The position numbers were made by a program, and so were the translations under genes. Shown in pieces: positions 9,678 through 18,758 of a DNA stretch of 64,000 nt. The stretch's first letter is position 1. Each line of letters begins with the position of its first letter. Source of the DNA: Acidimicrobiales bacterium (GTDB lineage Bacteria > Actinomycetota > Acidimicrobiia > Acidimicrobiales > MedAcidi-G1). The stretch covers positions 1-64,000 of the forward strand of contig JAQWOV010000032.1 of the NCBI GenBank assembly GCA_029245675.1, given 5' to 3'. The notes under the pieces are model-generated. The model made no database searches, was not told the DNA's origin, and saw only the letters and a list, made by a program, of their open reading frames with translations.

Positions 9678-10846
9678 CCGCTGTGAGCGATCCCCGTCAG
9701 ATGGCCTATATAGCCGGCCAGGCAAGTGATGCCAGAGTCAATGTCGAGATCGAGACTGAGGGCATGACCCTCAATATTGGTCCTCAGCATCCAGCCACCC
9801 ACGGGACGCTAAGGATTGTCGTGAGACTCGACGGTGAGCGGGTGGTTGCTGCAGAACCGATCATGGGCTACATGCATCGGGGTTACGAGAAGCTTGCCGA
9901 GGTCCGGACGTACCCGCAGGTAACCACGTTGGTGAACCGCATCGACTGGCTGGGTAGTTTTGCCAACGAGGTGCCGTTCATCTTGGCTGCGGAGCGGCTG
10001 ATGGATGTCGAGGCACCACCTCGTGCACAGTGGATCCGTACAGCGTTATTCGAGTTGTCCCGTATCGCCAATGTGGTGCTGTTTCTTGGCGATATGGGTG
10101 TTCAGTTGGGTGCAGTTACTCCAGTGTTCTTCGCCTTTCGCGATCGCGAGTTCGTTCTGAATCAGATCGAGGCAGTCACCGGTGGCCGATTCCATCCCAA
10201 CTTCGATCGTATTGGAGGGCTAAAAGACGACCTCCCCAAGGGTTGGATTGACGAAACAAAGGGTGTGCTGGGCCGGATTCGTAAATTCTGCGATGAGATG
10301 GAGGGGCTAGTTGCCGGCAACGAGATCTTCCAGTCTCGAACTCGTGGTATTGGCGTAATCCCAGCCGATGTGGGCCTCTCCTACGGTCTGTCGGGCGCCA
10401 ATATCCGGGCGTCGGGTGTCGATTGGGACCTCCGACGTGACGGTGGGGTTGGCCTCGTTCACAACGAGTTGGACTGGAAGGTTTGGACGCACCCCGACGG
10501 CGACTCCTTTGCTCGTTACTGGGTGCGCCTGCAGGAGGTGCGAGAGGCCTGCAAAATGGTCGAGCAGCTACTCGACGGCATACCAACAGGACCGGTCATG
10601 GCCAAGGTGCCGCGCATCATCAAGGTCCCTGCTGGTGAGGCCTACGTCGAGACGGAGAACCCACTAGGCGTTATGGGTTACTACGTGGTATCGAAGGGTG
10701 ACTTGGTGCCGTACCGGGTGAAGATCCGCTCGGCATCGTTTAACAACGTGTCGATAACGCCTTGGCTATTGGAGGGCACCTATCTGCCTGATGTGGTCTC
10801 CATCTTGGCGAGCCTTTACTTCATCCTTGGGGACATCGATCGATGA
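9674..10846 (+). CDS. nuoD: NADH-quinone oxidoreductase subunit D (49 kDa)
   Basis: This is the quinone-binding catalytic subunit, related to the large subunit of NiFe hydrogenases. The 390-residue protein has the IGPQHPATHG motif at residues 35-44, whose His contributes to quinone binding. GRFHPNFDRIGG and the usual C-terminal [18 protein letters not shown] are also present. It overlaps nuoC by four bases and nuoH by four bases. Confidence 0.97.
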   Translation: MTAVSDPRQMAYIAGQASDARVNVEIETEGMTLNIGPQHPATHGTLRIVVRLDGERVVAAEPIMGYMHRGYEKLAEVRTYPQVTTLVNRIDWLGSFANEVPFILAAERLMDVEAPPRAQWIRTALFELSRIANVVLFLGDMGVQLGAVTPVFFAFRDREFVLNQIEAVTGGRFHPNFDRIGGLKDDLPKGWIDETKGVLGRIRKFCDEMEGLVAGNEIFQSRTRGIGVIPADVGLSYGLSGANIRASGVDWDLRRDGGVGLVHNELDWKVWTHPDGDSFARYWVRLQEVREACKMVEQLLDGIPTGPVMAKVPRIIKVPAGEAYVETENPLGVMGYYVVSKGDLVPYRVKIRSASFNNVSITPWLLEGTYLPDVVSILASLYFILGDIDR

Positions 10847-11895
10847 GCAGCGTCTTGACCGACTCCTTGACGATGGCTGTCGAGCTTGCCTGGTGGCAGC
10901 AGACCGGTATACGTGCCGTGGTGGGCTTGTTAGCTGTACTGCTACCTGCTGGAACGCTGGTCTATCTGTTCTTGTTCAAGATGATGAGTTTCATGCAGAG
11001 CCGGCTTGGCCCAATGGAGGCCGGCCCCTATGGGTCGCTGCAACTGTTAGCTGAGGTAGGGAAGTTCCTCCAAAAAGAGGACATCATCCCCGCTAAGGCA
11101 GATCGCATTGTGTTCAAAGCGGCTCCGTTCGTTGTATTAATTTCCACGTTCCTGCTGGTGTTGGTTATTCCTGCCGGTCCCGATGCGTGGTTTATTGATG
11201 TTGATACGGGGATCTTTCTGGCCCTTGCCGTCTCATCAATCTCGGTAATCGGGATACTTATGGCTGGCTGGGCTTCTTCTTCGAAGTATTCGCTTCTGGG
11301 TGGCTTGCGGGCTGCTGGTCAGTTGGTGGCGTACGAGTTGCCCCTCGTGCTGGCCGTCATGGGCGTTGTAATCCAGGCTGGAACGCTGAATGTGCAAGAG
11401 ATCGTTATGGCCCAAGCCACTGGGGAGATTTTTGGGTGGGGTGGCATTGGGAATCCATTCATCTTCACCCAGTTTTTAGGATTTGCGATCTTCCTGGTGG
11501 CGGTCCAAGCTGAACTCACCCAGCCGCCGTTCGACATGCCTGTGGCCGAGTCTGAAATCGTGACCGGCTATCTCACTGAGTACACCGGACTGAGGTTCCT
11601 GCTGTTCTTCATCGGCGAGTTTGCCACAGCCGGTATCTTCTCAGCCCTGGCAGCGACTCTTTTCCTCGGTGGCTGGTATGTGCCGGGCATTGACCCGACC
11701 AGCGACCTGTTCAACGTGATTGGCCCGGCCATCTTGTTGGGCAAGGTGATCCTTGTTGCCTTTCTGATCTTCTGGTTTCGTTTCACCTATCCGCGATTCC
11801 GCGAGGACCAACTCCAGCAGTTGGCCTGGAAGGTGCTTATTCCGTTGTCGCTGGCCAATATCGTCTTGACTGGCGTACTGAAGGTGGTCTTCTAA
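10843..11895 (+). CDS. nuoH: NADH-quinone oxidoreductase subunit H (second copy)
   Basis: This full-length NuoH of 350 residues has about eight hydrophobic segments. It has the loop [15 protein letters not shown], the E-rich [14 protein letters not shown] segment, and [17 protein letters not shown] followed by [15 protein letters not shown]. It follows nuoD directly, with no nuoE, nuoF or nuoG between. In classical 14-gene operons those three lie between nuoD and nuoH. Identity to the copy at position 2 is clear but far from complete, so this is an old duplication or separate acquisition. Confidence 0.96.
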   Translation: MSSVLTDSLTMAVELAWWQQTGIRAVVGLLAVLLPAGTLVYLFLFKMMSFMQSRLGPMEAGPYGSLQLLAEVGKFLQKEDIIPAKADRIVFKAAPFVVLISTFLLVLVIPAGPDAWFIDVDTGIFLALAVSSISVIGILMAGWASSSKYSLLGGLRAAGQLVAYELPLVLAVMGVVIQAGTLNVQEIVMAQATGEIFGWGGIGNPFIFTQFLGFAIFLVAVQAELTQPPFDMPVAESEIVTGYLTEYTGLRFLLFFIGEFATAGIFSALAATLFLGGWYVPGIDPTSDLFNVIGPAILLGKVILVAFLIFWFRFTYPRFREDQLQQLAWKVLIPLSLANIVLTGVLKVVF

Positions 11896-12404
11896 TGTCC
11901 CTAAAACTGAAGCTTCCCGGCCTTGTTAAGGGCCTCGGTATCACAATGAAGACGATGGTGCGTACCTTGACCAAGGGTGCGCACACCGTCCAGTATCCCA
12001 GGGTAAAAGAGACTCCGACGCCAAGGGCCCGTGGCGTCATCACTCTGCATGAGGACAACTGCACCGCTTGTATGTTGTGTGCTCGCGAGTGCCCAGATTG
12101 GTGTATTTACATCGAGGGCCACAAGTACAAGGCCCCACCACGTCGACCGGGGGGTAAGCCTCGTCAGAAGAATGCATTGGACCGCTTCGACATTGACTTC
12201 GCACTGTGTATGTATTGCGGAATATGCGTGGAGGTCTGCCCGTTTGAGGCCCTATTCTGGTCGCCGGAGTTCGAGTATTCCGAGCCGAAGATTGCCGATC
12301 TTCTCCACGACAAGTCAAAGCTTGGGCAGTGGATGGAAACCGTCCCAGACTTCGAAGATTACGAGGCGGGCAGTGAGGCCAAGAAGGCAAAGGTACCCCG
12401 GTGA
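11895..12404 (+). CDS. nuoI: NADH-quinone oxidoreductase subunit I (second copy)
   Basis: This is an 8Fe ferredoxin-like subunit. Cluster ligands are complete: C56, C59, C62, C66 and C105, C108, C111, C115. The 169-residue form has a basic Pro/Arg/Lys loop (residues about 76-92) between the motifs and a charged C-terminus. In an 11-subunit complex without an NADH module, NuoI would be the likely docking site for the electron donor. That last point is inference. Confidence 0.95.
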   Translation: MSLKLKLPGLVKGLGITMKTMVRTLTKGAHTVQYPRVKETPTPRARGVITLHEDNCTACMLCARECPDWCIYIEGHKYKAPPRRPGGKPRQKNALDRFDIDFALCMYCGICVEVCPFEALFWSPEFEYSEPKIADLLHDKSKLGQWMETVPDFEDYEAGSEAKKAKVPR

Positions 12405-12946
12405 CGGTTTTGGCTGCCCTGGCGGATCTGGACCGCCTTACCAGCGACGAGGTTCTAGTTGCCCAAAACGTGGCGTTCGCCGTGATGGCTATCACCATGG
12501 TGATTTCGGCGCTTCGGATGGTTACCACACGCAACGTGGTGCATGCCGCCCTGTATCTCGTGGTCGTCCTAGCCGGCGTGGCTGGGATATTCATCCTGCT
12601 TGGTGCTGAGTTCGTGGGCGTTACACAGGTAATGGTTTACATCGGTGCCATTGTCGTGCTCTTCCTATTCGGCATCATGTTGACAAAGGGTTCATTCGGG
12701 GAAGACGACGGCGTATCGGGCGAGAAGCGCCTGATGGCTGGCCTAGTCGGATTGCTCGTGTTCGGCGTCATGACCGCAGCCCTTGTGGACTCGTTTGCCG
12801 CAGCCGAACTGTCTCGTTCTGCCCCCAGCACCACCGCTGAGATCGCCGACAGTATTTTCAGTGACTACATCATCCCATTCGAAGCTGTGTCAGTCCTGCT
12901 GCTGGCTGCCCTAATCGGTGCCATTGTCGTGGCGCGACGGGACTGA
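12401..12946 (+). CDS. nuoJ: NADH-quinone oxidoreductase subunit J (second copy)
   Basis: This 181-residue membrane subunit has the conserved TM3 segment [21 protein letters not shown]. The start is GTG, overlapping nuoI by four bases. The C-terminal helix ends in ARRD, followed 10 bases later by nuoK. The role is as for the first copy. Confidence 0.95.
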   Translation: MTVLAALADLDRLTSDEVLVAQNVAFAVMAITMVISALRMVTTRNVVHAALYLVVVLAGVAGIFILLGAEFVGVTQVMVYIGAIVVLFLFGIMLTKGSFGEDDGVSGEKRLMAGLVGLLVFGVMTAALVDSFAAAELSRSAPSTTAEIADSIFSDYIIPFEAVSVLLLAALIGAIVVARRD

Positions 12947-12956
12947 GGGGGCTGAC

Positions 12957-13256
12957 ATGTTTCTAAACCAGTTCCTCCTACTATCTGCAGTCCTCTTCTC
13001 CATCGGCGTTTACGGCGTATTGGCTCGACGCAACGGGGTGCTAGTCCTGATGTCGATTGAGTTGATCCTGAATGCCGTGAACATCAACCTTGTGGCTTTT
13101 GGAGCCTTCAGGGCGAGCGTGGGTGGCGAAGTCTTCGCACTGTTTATTATTGCTGTGGCAGCCGCCGAAGTCGGCGTTGGTCTGGCCATGGTCCTGCTGC
13201 TATACCGGAATAGTCGATCCATCGATCTCACTCAGATCGACCAACTGAGGGGCTGA
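12957..13256 (+). CDS. nuoK: NADH-quinone oxidoreductase subunit K (second copy)
   Basis: This 99-residue, three-helix subunit has the conserved glutamates in [14 protein letters not shown] and [15 protein letters not shown]. The frame is open to 12918. I chose the ATG at 12957 because it gives the normal family length and N-terminus and has GAGGGGG upstream. nuoL follows after 5 bases. Confidence 0.96.
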   Translation: MFLNQFLLLSAVLFSIGVYGVLARRNGVLVLMSIELILNAVNINLVAFGAFRASVGGEVFALFIIAVAAAEVGVGLAMVLLLYRNSRSIDLTQIDQLRG

Positions 13257-13261
13257 TCTCT

Positions 13262-15547
13262 GTGAACTCACTCCTCACTCTTGCGGCAACGGTCACTGAG
13301 ACAAGCGACGGCCTGGCTCTCGGGATTACCGAGGGAGGTAGTTGGTTTCTGCGGAACGTCTGGCTGATTCCGTTGATTCCAGCGCTCTCTTTTGTTGGGA
13401 TCCTCTTCTTCGGTAAAAGGATGCCACGAGGCGGCTCGGAACTGGGTATTGCCGCCGTGGGCATCGCTTTCGTGCTGGCTCTATTGACAGGCGTGGCCTG
13501 GGTCGACCATCGGGACAACTTCCACGGCGATGAGGTCCACGTGGCAGTGGTCCAAGTCGATGGTCACGGGGCCGACCACGGGGACGACCACGGGGACGAC
13601 CATGGGGCTGGCCATGAGCCGGGCCATCCGTCGCTGGCCGTGCACCGCACTGCGACGTGGTTCCAGACCAACGGCGTGGAGTTCACCGTCGGCACTCTGG
13701 TCGATGGTCTGGCAGTGATGATGCTGCTGGTGGTGACCCTTGTGTCACTGCTAGTACACGTCTACTCCACCGACTACGTCCACGGTGATCGGCGATACAC
13801 GCACTTCTTCGCCTTTCTGTCCCTTTTCAGCGCGTCGATGCTCCTGCTGGTCGTGTCAGAGAACACCCTGCAACTGCTGTGTGCCTGGGAGCTGGTCGGT
13901 GTTTGCTCGTTTGCCCTCATCGGTCACTGGTGGGAGGAGAAGCCCAACAGCGACGCAGCGCTCAAGGCATTCTTGACCAACCGTGTCGGTGACATGGGGC
14001 TACTGGTCGGAGTGACTGTCCTGTTCTTTGCAGCCGGTTCGGCCCTACCCGACCGCTTCGGATCGTTCTCCATTGCTGAGACCAACGCGCTGGCCAATAG
14101 TGGGGTGTTGTCGCACACCACGTTGGTGGTAGCGGCCAGCTGCCTGATGGCCGCCGTGATGTCCAAGTCGGGACAGTTCTTCCTCCACACGTGGCTGCCC
14201 GACGCGATGGCCGGCCCGACGCCGGTCTCGGCACTCATCCACGCTGCGACAATGGTGGTGGCTGGCGTCTTCATGATCGCCCGAATGTACGGAGTGTTCT
14301 TCGAGGGTTTCCAGATCGGTGGAAGTTCAATCAATCTCATGGCCTTCATCGGTGGCCTGACTACCATCGTGGGTGCATTGCTGGCCTTCGTGCAGCGCGA
14401 CATCAAGAAGGTGCTGGCTTACTCGACGATCTCTCAGTTGGGCTACATGGTTTTGGCACTAGGCGTGGGCGCTTGGACTGCGGCCGTGTTCCATCTGTTC
14501 ACCCATGCCTTCTTCAAGGCTTGCCTCTTCCTGGGTTCGGGTTCAGTGAGTCATGCCGTGCACAGCTTCGACATGAAGTCCGACATGGGTGGCCTCCGCA
14601 GGCACATGCCACACACCTACCGGACGTTCATGATCGGTACCGTGGCCTTGGCTGGTCTTCCGCCGTTGGCTGGCTTCTGGTCCAAGGACGAGATTCTCGT
14701 CGGGACCGGTGGTTGGGGTCTAATGGGCGGTACGGGTGGTAACGGTGCCTACACGCTGATGCTGGGTATGGGCATGCTCACAGCGGCGTTGACTGCCGCC
14801 TATATGACTCGTTGCGTCTACCTCACCTTTTTCGGTGAGTTTCGTGGTCACGGAGAGCCCCACGAGTCAGGCCCGCGCATCACCGGTCCACTTTGGATTC
14901 TGGCCGTTCTGGCCATCGTGGCTGGCTTCTTCAACATGCCAAAGGGTTTCCAGTTGGCCCCCGAGTCGCTCCAAGAGCGCTTTGGCCACTTCGTGGAACC
15001 AGTAGGCGGCTACTTCCCCGCCATCAGCCATGCCACCCCAAGCTGGTCGCTAGCCATTGTCTCGACACTGGTCGTCATCGGCGGTATCACCGCATCTGGT
15101 TGGTACTACTTCATCAAGGTGGAGGCCGCGTCAAAGGCCGCCGGTACAAGTCTTACCGAACTGCCCGATGGCCCGACCACGAAGTACCCACTGGCCAGAA
15201 TGGGCCACACCTTGCTGTCCAACAAGTACTACCTCGACCACTTCTACAACGGGGTCGTGGCTGATGGCACCAAGGGCCCGGTTGCCCGGATGGCCAATCG
15301 GATCAACCAAGATGTCATCGACCGCACCGTGGACGTGGTCGGCGAGACCGCCGTGAAGGCTGGGACTGTCGTCTACGAGAAGATCGACCAACTGGTGGTT
15401 GACGGGTTAGTAAACGCATCTGGACGCGGATCGTCTAGTGCGGGCGAAGAACTTCGTAAAATTAATTCCGGAAAGATCCAGAGCTACGCAGCGATCCTGT
15501 TTGCGGCAGCAACGGTCCTGGCCGGAATACTCATCGTCCTCGTCTAG
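13262..15547 (+). CDS. nuoL: NADH-quinone oxidoreductase subunit L (second copy) with His-rich loop
   Basis: This is the distal antiporter-like subunit, 761 residues, GTG start. Core motifs are intact: WELVGVCSFALIG, KSGQFFLHTWLPDAMAGP and SALIHAATMVVAG. A loop near residues 97-121, between the first two hydrophobic segments, is rich in His, Asp and Gly. It is encoded partly by a 12-base tandem repeat. A loop of this kind could bind divalent metal, but nothing in the sequence proves it. The copy lacks the Ala-rich insertion of the first NuoL. The C-terminal lateral-helix region is present. Confidence 0.95.
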   Translation: MNSLLTLAATVTETSDGLALGITEGGSWFLRNVWLIPLIPALSFVGILFFGKRMPRGGSELGIAAVGIAFVLALLTGVAWVDHRDNFHGDEVHVAVVQVDGHGADHGDDHGDDHGAGHEPGHPSLAVHRTATWFQTNGVEFTVGTLVDGLAVMMLLVVTLVSLLVHVYSTDYVHGDRRYTHFFAFLSLFSASMLLLVVSENTLQLLCAWELVGVCSFALIGHWWEEKPNSDAALKAFLTNRVGDMGLLVGVTVLFFAAGSALPDRFGSFSIAETNALANSGVLSHTTLVVAASCLMAAVMSKSGQFFLHTWLPDAMAGPTPVSALIHAATMVVAGVFMIARMYGVFFEGFQIGGSSINLMAFIGGLTTIVGALLAFVQRDIKKVLAYSTISQLGYMVLALGVGAWTAAVFHLFTHAFFKACLFLGSGSVSHAVHSFDMKSDMGGLRRHMPHTYRTFMIGTVALAGLPPLAGFWSKDEILVGTGGWGLMGGTGGNGAYTLMLGMGMLTAALTAAYMTRCVYLTFFGEFRGHGEPHESGPRITGPLWILAVLAIVAGFFNMPKGFQLAPESLQERFGHFVEPVGGYFPAISHATPSWSLAIVSTLVVIGGITASGWYYFIKVEAASKAAGTSLTELPDGPTTKYPLARMGHTLLSNKYYLDHFYNGVVADGTKGPVARMANRINQDVIDRTVDVVGETAVKAGTVVYEKIDQLVVDGLVNASGRGSSSAGEELRKINSGKIQSYAAILFAAATVLAGILIVLV
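13574..13609 (+). repeat. 12-base tandem repeat inside nuoL encoding a His/Asp-rich loop
   Basis: The unit GACCACGGGGAC occurs at 13574-13585 and 13586-13597, with a degenerate third copy at 13598-13609. In frame it encodes repeated D-H-G-D. The unit length is a multiple of three, so gain or loss of copies would keep the reading frame. Confidence 0.8.
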
Positions 15548-15559
15548 GGAGACGCCGAC

Positions 15560-17233
15560 ATGGAAAACCTGCTCGACGGTTGGGGTATTACCCTTGCCAC
15601 GTTCTCACCGCTTGTCGGTGCGGCAATCATGATGCTCATCCCGAGGGAGCGAGAGGACCAGCACAAGCTGATCGCGCTCATTACCTCGTTATGGGTTGCG
15701 TTCGTGGGCGTGCTGCTGCTAATCCAATTCGATCTAGCTCACACTGACCGCCTCCAGTTCGGGGTCGACAAGGTCTGGATCGACGTGATTTCCAGCCGGT
15801 TCTCGGTGGGTATCGACGGTATGTCGCTGCCGTTGATCCTCCTGACCATGCTGATCGTGCCGCTGTGCATCATCTACAGCTGGAACCATTTCCCGGATCC
15901 GGTCAATCCGAAGGCTTTCCTGATCCTGATCCTGATCCTCGAGACCGGAATGATCGGCACCTTCGTTGCTCAAGACCTGGTGCTTTTCTTTGTGTTCTTC
16001 GAGGTCGTGCTCTTGCCGATGTTCTTCATGATTGCCGTCTGGGGCGGTGAGGATCGGCGATACGCCTCGCTGAAATTCTTCCTCTACACGCTGTTCGGTT
16101 CGGCTCTGATGCTAGTGAGTTTCCTAGCCCTGTTTTTCCTGACTGGTGCTGAAACATTTTCCATTGCCGGTCTGTCCCAAGCGGTGGCTGCCGGTGGCGT
16201 GTCCCGTACCGCCCAGCTGTGGATCTTCGGTGGCATGTTCCTGGGCTTCGGCATCAAGGTCCCGATGTTCCCGTTCCACACGTGGCTGCCCGATGCCCAC
16301 ACCCAGGCCCCGACTGTCGGTTCGGTTATTTTGGCCGCCGTGCTATTGAAGCTTGGCACCTACGGCTTCATCCGGATCGCCATCCCGGTCCTGCCCGACG
16401 CAGCGGTTACGTGGGCACCATGGATCGGCCTGCTGGCGGTGGTTGGCATCATTTACGGAGCGCTGGGCTGTCTGGCCCAGACCGACGTGAAGCGGCTCAT
16501 TGCTTTCTCTTCAGTGGCTCACATGGGCTTCGTGATGCTGGGCATCGCCACGCTGACCGACTTCGGGATCAACGCGGCGATCATGGGTATGGTCGCCCAC
16601 GGCCTCATCACTGGCATGCTCTTTTTCCTTGCTGGTTCGATGAAAGAGCGGTATCACACCCTGGAAATCAATCGGCTGGGAGGTCTGCTGGTCCAGGCTC
16701 CACGCATGGGTTGGATCTTCGGCTTCTGTGTCATGGCGTCGCTCGGTCTGCCCGGTCTGGCTGGCTTCTGGGGTGAGTTCCCGGCCATCCTGTCGGCCTA
16801 CAATCCGGCCAACGGTGTGCCCATTGAGACCTTCCGGACCTACATGGTCGTGGCGGCACTTGGTACGGTGCTGGCGGCTGGCTACCTCCTGTGGCTGCTC
16901 CAGCGGACCGCTTTCGGCAACCCACCCGAAGAGTTCGCTGACGACCCGGCCATCACCGATACCACGAAGCATGAGTGGATCGCGTGGGCGCCGATCCTGG
17001 CCCTGATTGTGGCCATCGGCATCTATCCGAACTTGGTCTTCCGGGTTTCTGACGGTGCGGTGGATGCCTCCTTGAGTAAGTGCCTGACCGTCGACGCTCA
17101 GCAGTTGACTGATGAGGAGGTCGAGGCGCTCGGCTGCTCAGACGCCTACCTACTCGTCGGGGCTGCGGGTCACGACAACCATGGTGACGGACACGCCGAT
17201 GAAGAAGACGAGCATGCGGCAGCTGGGAACTAG
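15560..17233 (+). CDS. nuoM: NADH-quinone oxidoreductase subunit M (second copy)
   Basis: This antiporter-like proton-pumping subunit of 557 residues has FEVVLLPMFFMIAVWGG and KVPMFPFHTWLPDAHTQAP intact. The extreme C-terminus after the last helix is His/Asp/Glu-rich, echoing the His-rich loop of the neighbouring NuoL. The ATG at 15560 has GGGAGA 8 bases upstream, and the gene lies 12 bases after nuoL. nuoN follows after 3 bases. Confidence 0.95.
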   Translation: MENLLDGWGITLATFSPLVGAAIMMLIPREREDQHKLIALITSLWVAFVGVLLLIQFDLAHTDRLQFGVDKVWIDVISSRFSVGIDGMSLPLILLTMLIVPLCIIYSWNHFPDPVNPKAFLILILILETGMIGTFVAQDLVLFFVFFEVVLLPMFFMIAVWGGEDRRYASLKFFLYTLFGSALMLVSFLALFFLTGAETFSIAGLSQAVAAGGVSRTAQLWIFGGMFLGFGIKVPMFPFHTWLPDAHTQAPTVGSVILAAVLLKLGTYGFIRIAIPVLPDAAVTWAPWIGLLAVVGIIYGALGCLAQTDVKRLIAFSSVAHMGFVMLGIATLTDFGINAAIMGMVAHGLITGMLFFLAGSMKERYHTLEINRLGGLLVQAPRMGWIFGFCVMASLGLPGLAGFWGEFPAILSAYNPANGVPIETFRTYMVVAALGTVLAAGYLLWLLQRTAFGNPPEEFADDPAITDTTKHEWIAWAPILALIVAIGIYPNLVFRVSDGAVDASLSKCLTVDAQQLTDEEVEALGCSDAYLLVGAAGHDNHGDGHADEEDEHAAAGN

Positions 17234-17236
17234 CTG

Positions 17237-18745
17237 GTGACTGACGCCTTCTTTCTCCTGGCGTTCCAGCGCCCCGCCATCGACTGGCACGGGATTGCAC
17301 CCGAATTGGTGCTGCTGGCCGCCGGCGCCCTGATCACACTGGTCGACATCATCTTCTTGGAGAAGGCACGTCCGTACACTGCGGCGTTGGCCGGTCTGGG
17401 TCTGCTGGCTACCGCTGTGCCGCTACTGACGTTGGCTGTCGACGGCACTGACCGGGTGATGTTCGATGGTGCCTACGTGATCGACGAGTTCTCCCTCGTG
17501 GTAAAGGCCGTGTTCCTACTGGCCGGGTATGTAGTTGTCCTGCTGTCCACCAACTACGTTGCCGAGGGCGACTATTGGGAGAATGAGTACTACGGCCTCC
17601 TGCTGGCCTCGGTTATGGGCATGGTGATGATGGCCTCGGCCCGTGACCTGGTTTCGCTCTTCGTGGCTCTCGAGCTGCTCTCCATTCCTGCCTACCTGAT
17701 GGTGGCATGGCGCAAGCGCGATTTGCACTCCACCGAGGCAGGCCTGAAGTACTACCTGATGGGCGTATTTGCCTCGGCAGTCATGCTTTACGGGATGTCA
17801 CTGCTCTACGGGGTGAGCGGTTCGACGTTATTGTCTGACATTGGAACATCATTGTCTGCCGCCGGCACGTCGAACGCTGTGGTCACGATGGGCATCGTGT
17901 TCATCGTGGCTGGATTCGCCTTCAAGGTTTCGGCCGTGCCGTTCCACACGTGGGCACCCGACGTATACGAGGGAGCACCCACCCCGGTGACCGCCTTCTT
18001 GGCCGTGGCATCCAAGGCCGCCGGCTTCGTGGCCCTGCTGGCACTGGTGTTCGTCGGCTTCTACGCCCGCAGTGAAGTCTGGGAGCCGCTGATGTGGATC
18101 TTGGCCGCCACCTCGATGACCATTGGCAACCTGGTGGCGCTACGCCAGACCAACTTGGTTCGCCTCATGGCGTATTCGGGCATTGCCCAGACTGGCTTCA
18201 TGATCGCCCCTCTGGCCGTGGCTGGCCACGGGTTGTCCAATGGGGACCAAGCGCTCTCGGCGGTTGTCACTTACCTGGTCATTTACACGGCCATGAACCT
18301 CGGCGCCTTCGCCGTCATCATCGCTCTGTCCCGCAAGACCGGTTCGGCCGAGGTCTCTTCGTTCGGTGGGGCCTTCAGCTACGCCCCGGGCCTGACGGTG
18401 GCCATGACGATCTTTCTCTTCTCGCTGGCCGGCATCCCGCCGCTGGGTGGCTGGTTCGCCAAGTTCGAGGTCTTCCGAGTTTTGGCCACCGCAGGTGAGC
18501 CGTGGGGCTACGTGCTGGCTGCCGTGGGTGCCGTCAACTCGGTCATCGCGCTCTACTACTACGCCTCACTGGCTCGCCGGATGTGGGCCGACAACGTGCC
18601 AGATGGCGATCATTCGCCGGTCCCAGTGACCCCGTCGCTGGCAACGGCGTTGACCCTTTGTGGGACGGTGACGTTGGCTTTCGGTGTCGCCCCCCAGTTG
18701 GTGGCGCGTTTTACTGATGTGAGTCTGTTTGCCCTCGGGGGCTGA
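17237..18745 (+). CDS. nuoN: NADH-quinone oxidoreductase subunit N (second copy)
   Basis: This 502-residue antiporter-like subunit has LELLSIPAYLMVAW, KYYLMGVFASAVMLYG and KVSAVPFHTWAPDVYEGAP. The start is GTG. It completes the eleven-gene set A-B-C-D-H-I-J-K-L-M-N. The methyltransferase gene downstream starts within about 15 bases of its stop and may be cotranscribed. Confidence 0.95.
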   Translation: MTDAFFLLAFQRPAIDWHGIAPELVLLAAGALITLVDIIFLEKARPYTAALAGLGLLATAVPLLTLAVDGTDRVMFDGAYVIDEFSLVVKAVFLLAGYVVVLLSTNYVAEGDYWENEYYGLLLASVMGMVMMASARDLVSLFVALELLSIPAYLMVAWRKRDLHSTEAGLKYYLMGVFASAVMLYGMSLLYGVSGSTLLSDIGTSLSAAGTSNAVVTMGIVFIVAGFAFKVSAVPFHTWAPDVYEGAPTPVTAFLAVASKAAGFVALLALVFVGFYARSEVWEPLMWILAATSMTIGNLVALRQTNLVRLMAYSGIAQTGFMIAPLAVAGHGLSNGDQALSAVVTYLVIYTAMNLGAFAVIIALSRKTGSAEVSSFGGAFSYAPGLTVAMTIFLFSLAGIPPLGGWFAKFEVFRVLATAGEPWGYVLAAVGAVNSVIALYYYASLARRMWADNVPDGDHSPVPVTPSLATALTLCGTVTLAFGVAPQLVARFTDVSLFALGG

Positions 18746-18758
18746 AAAAGCCAACGAC

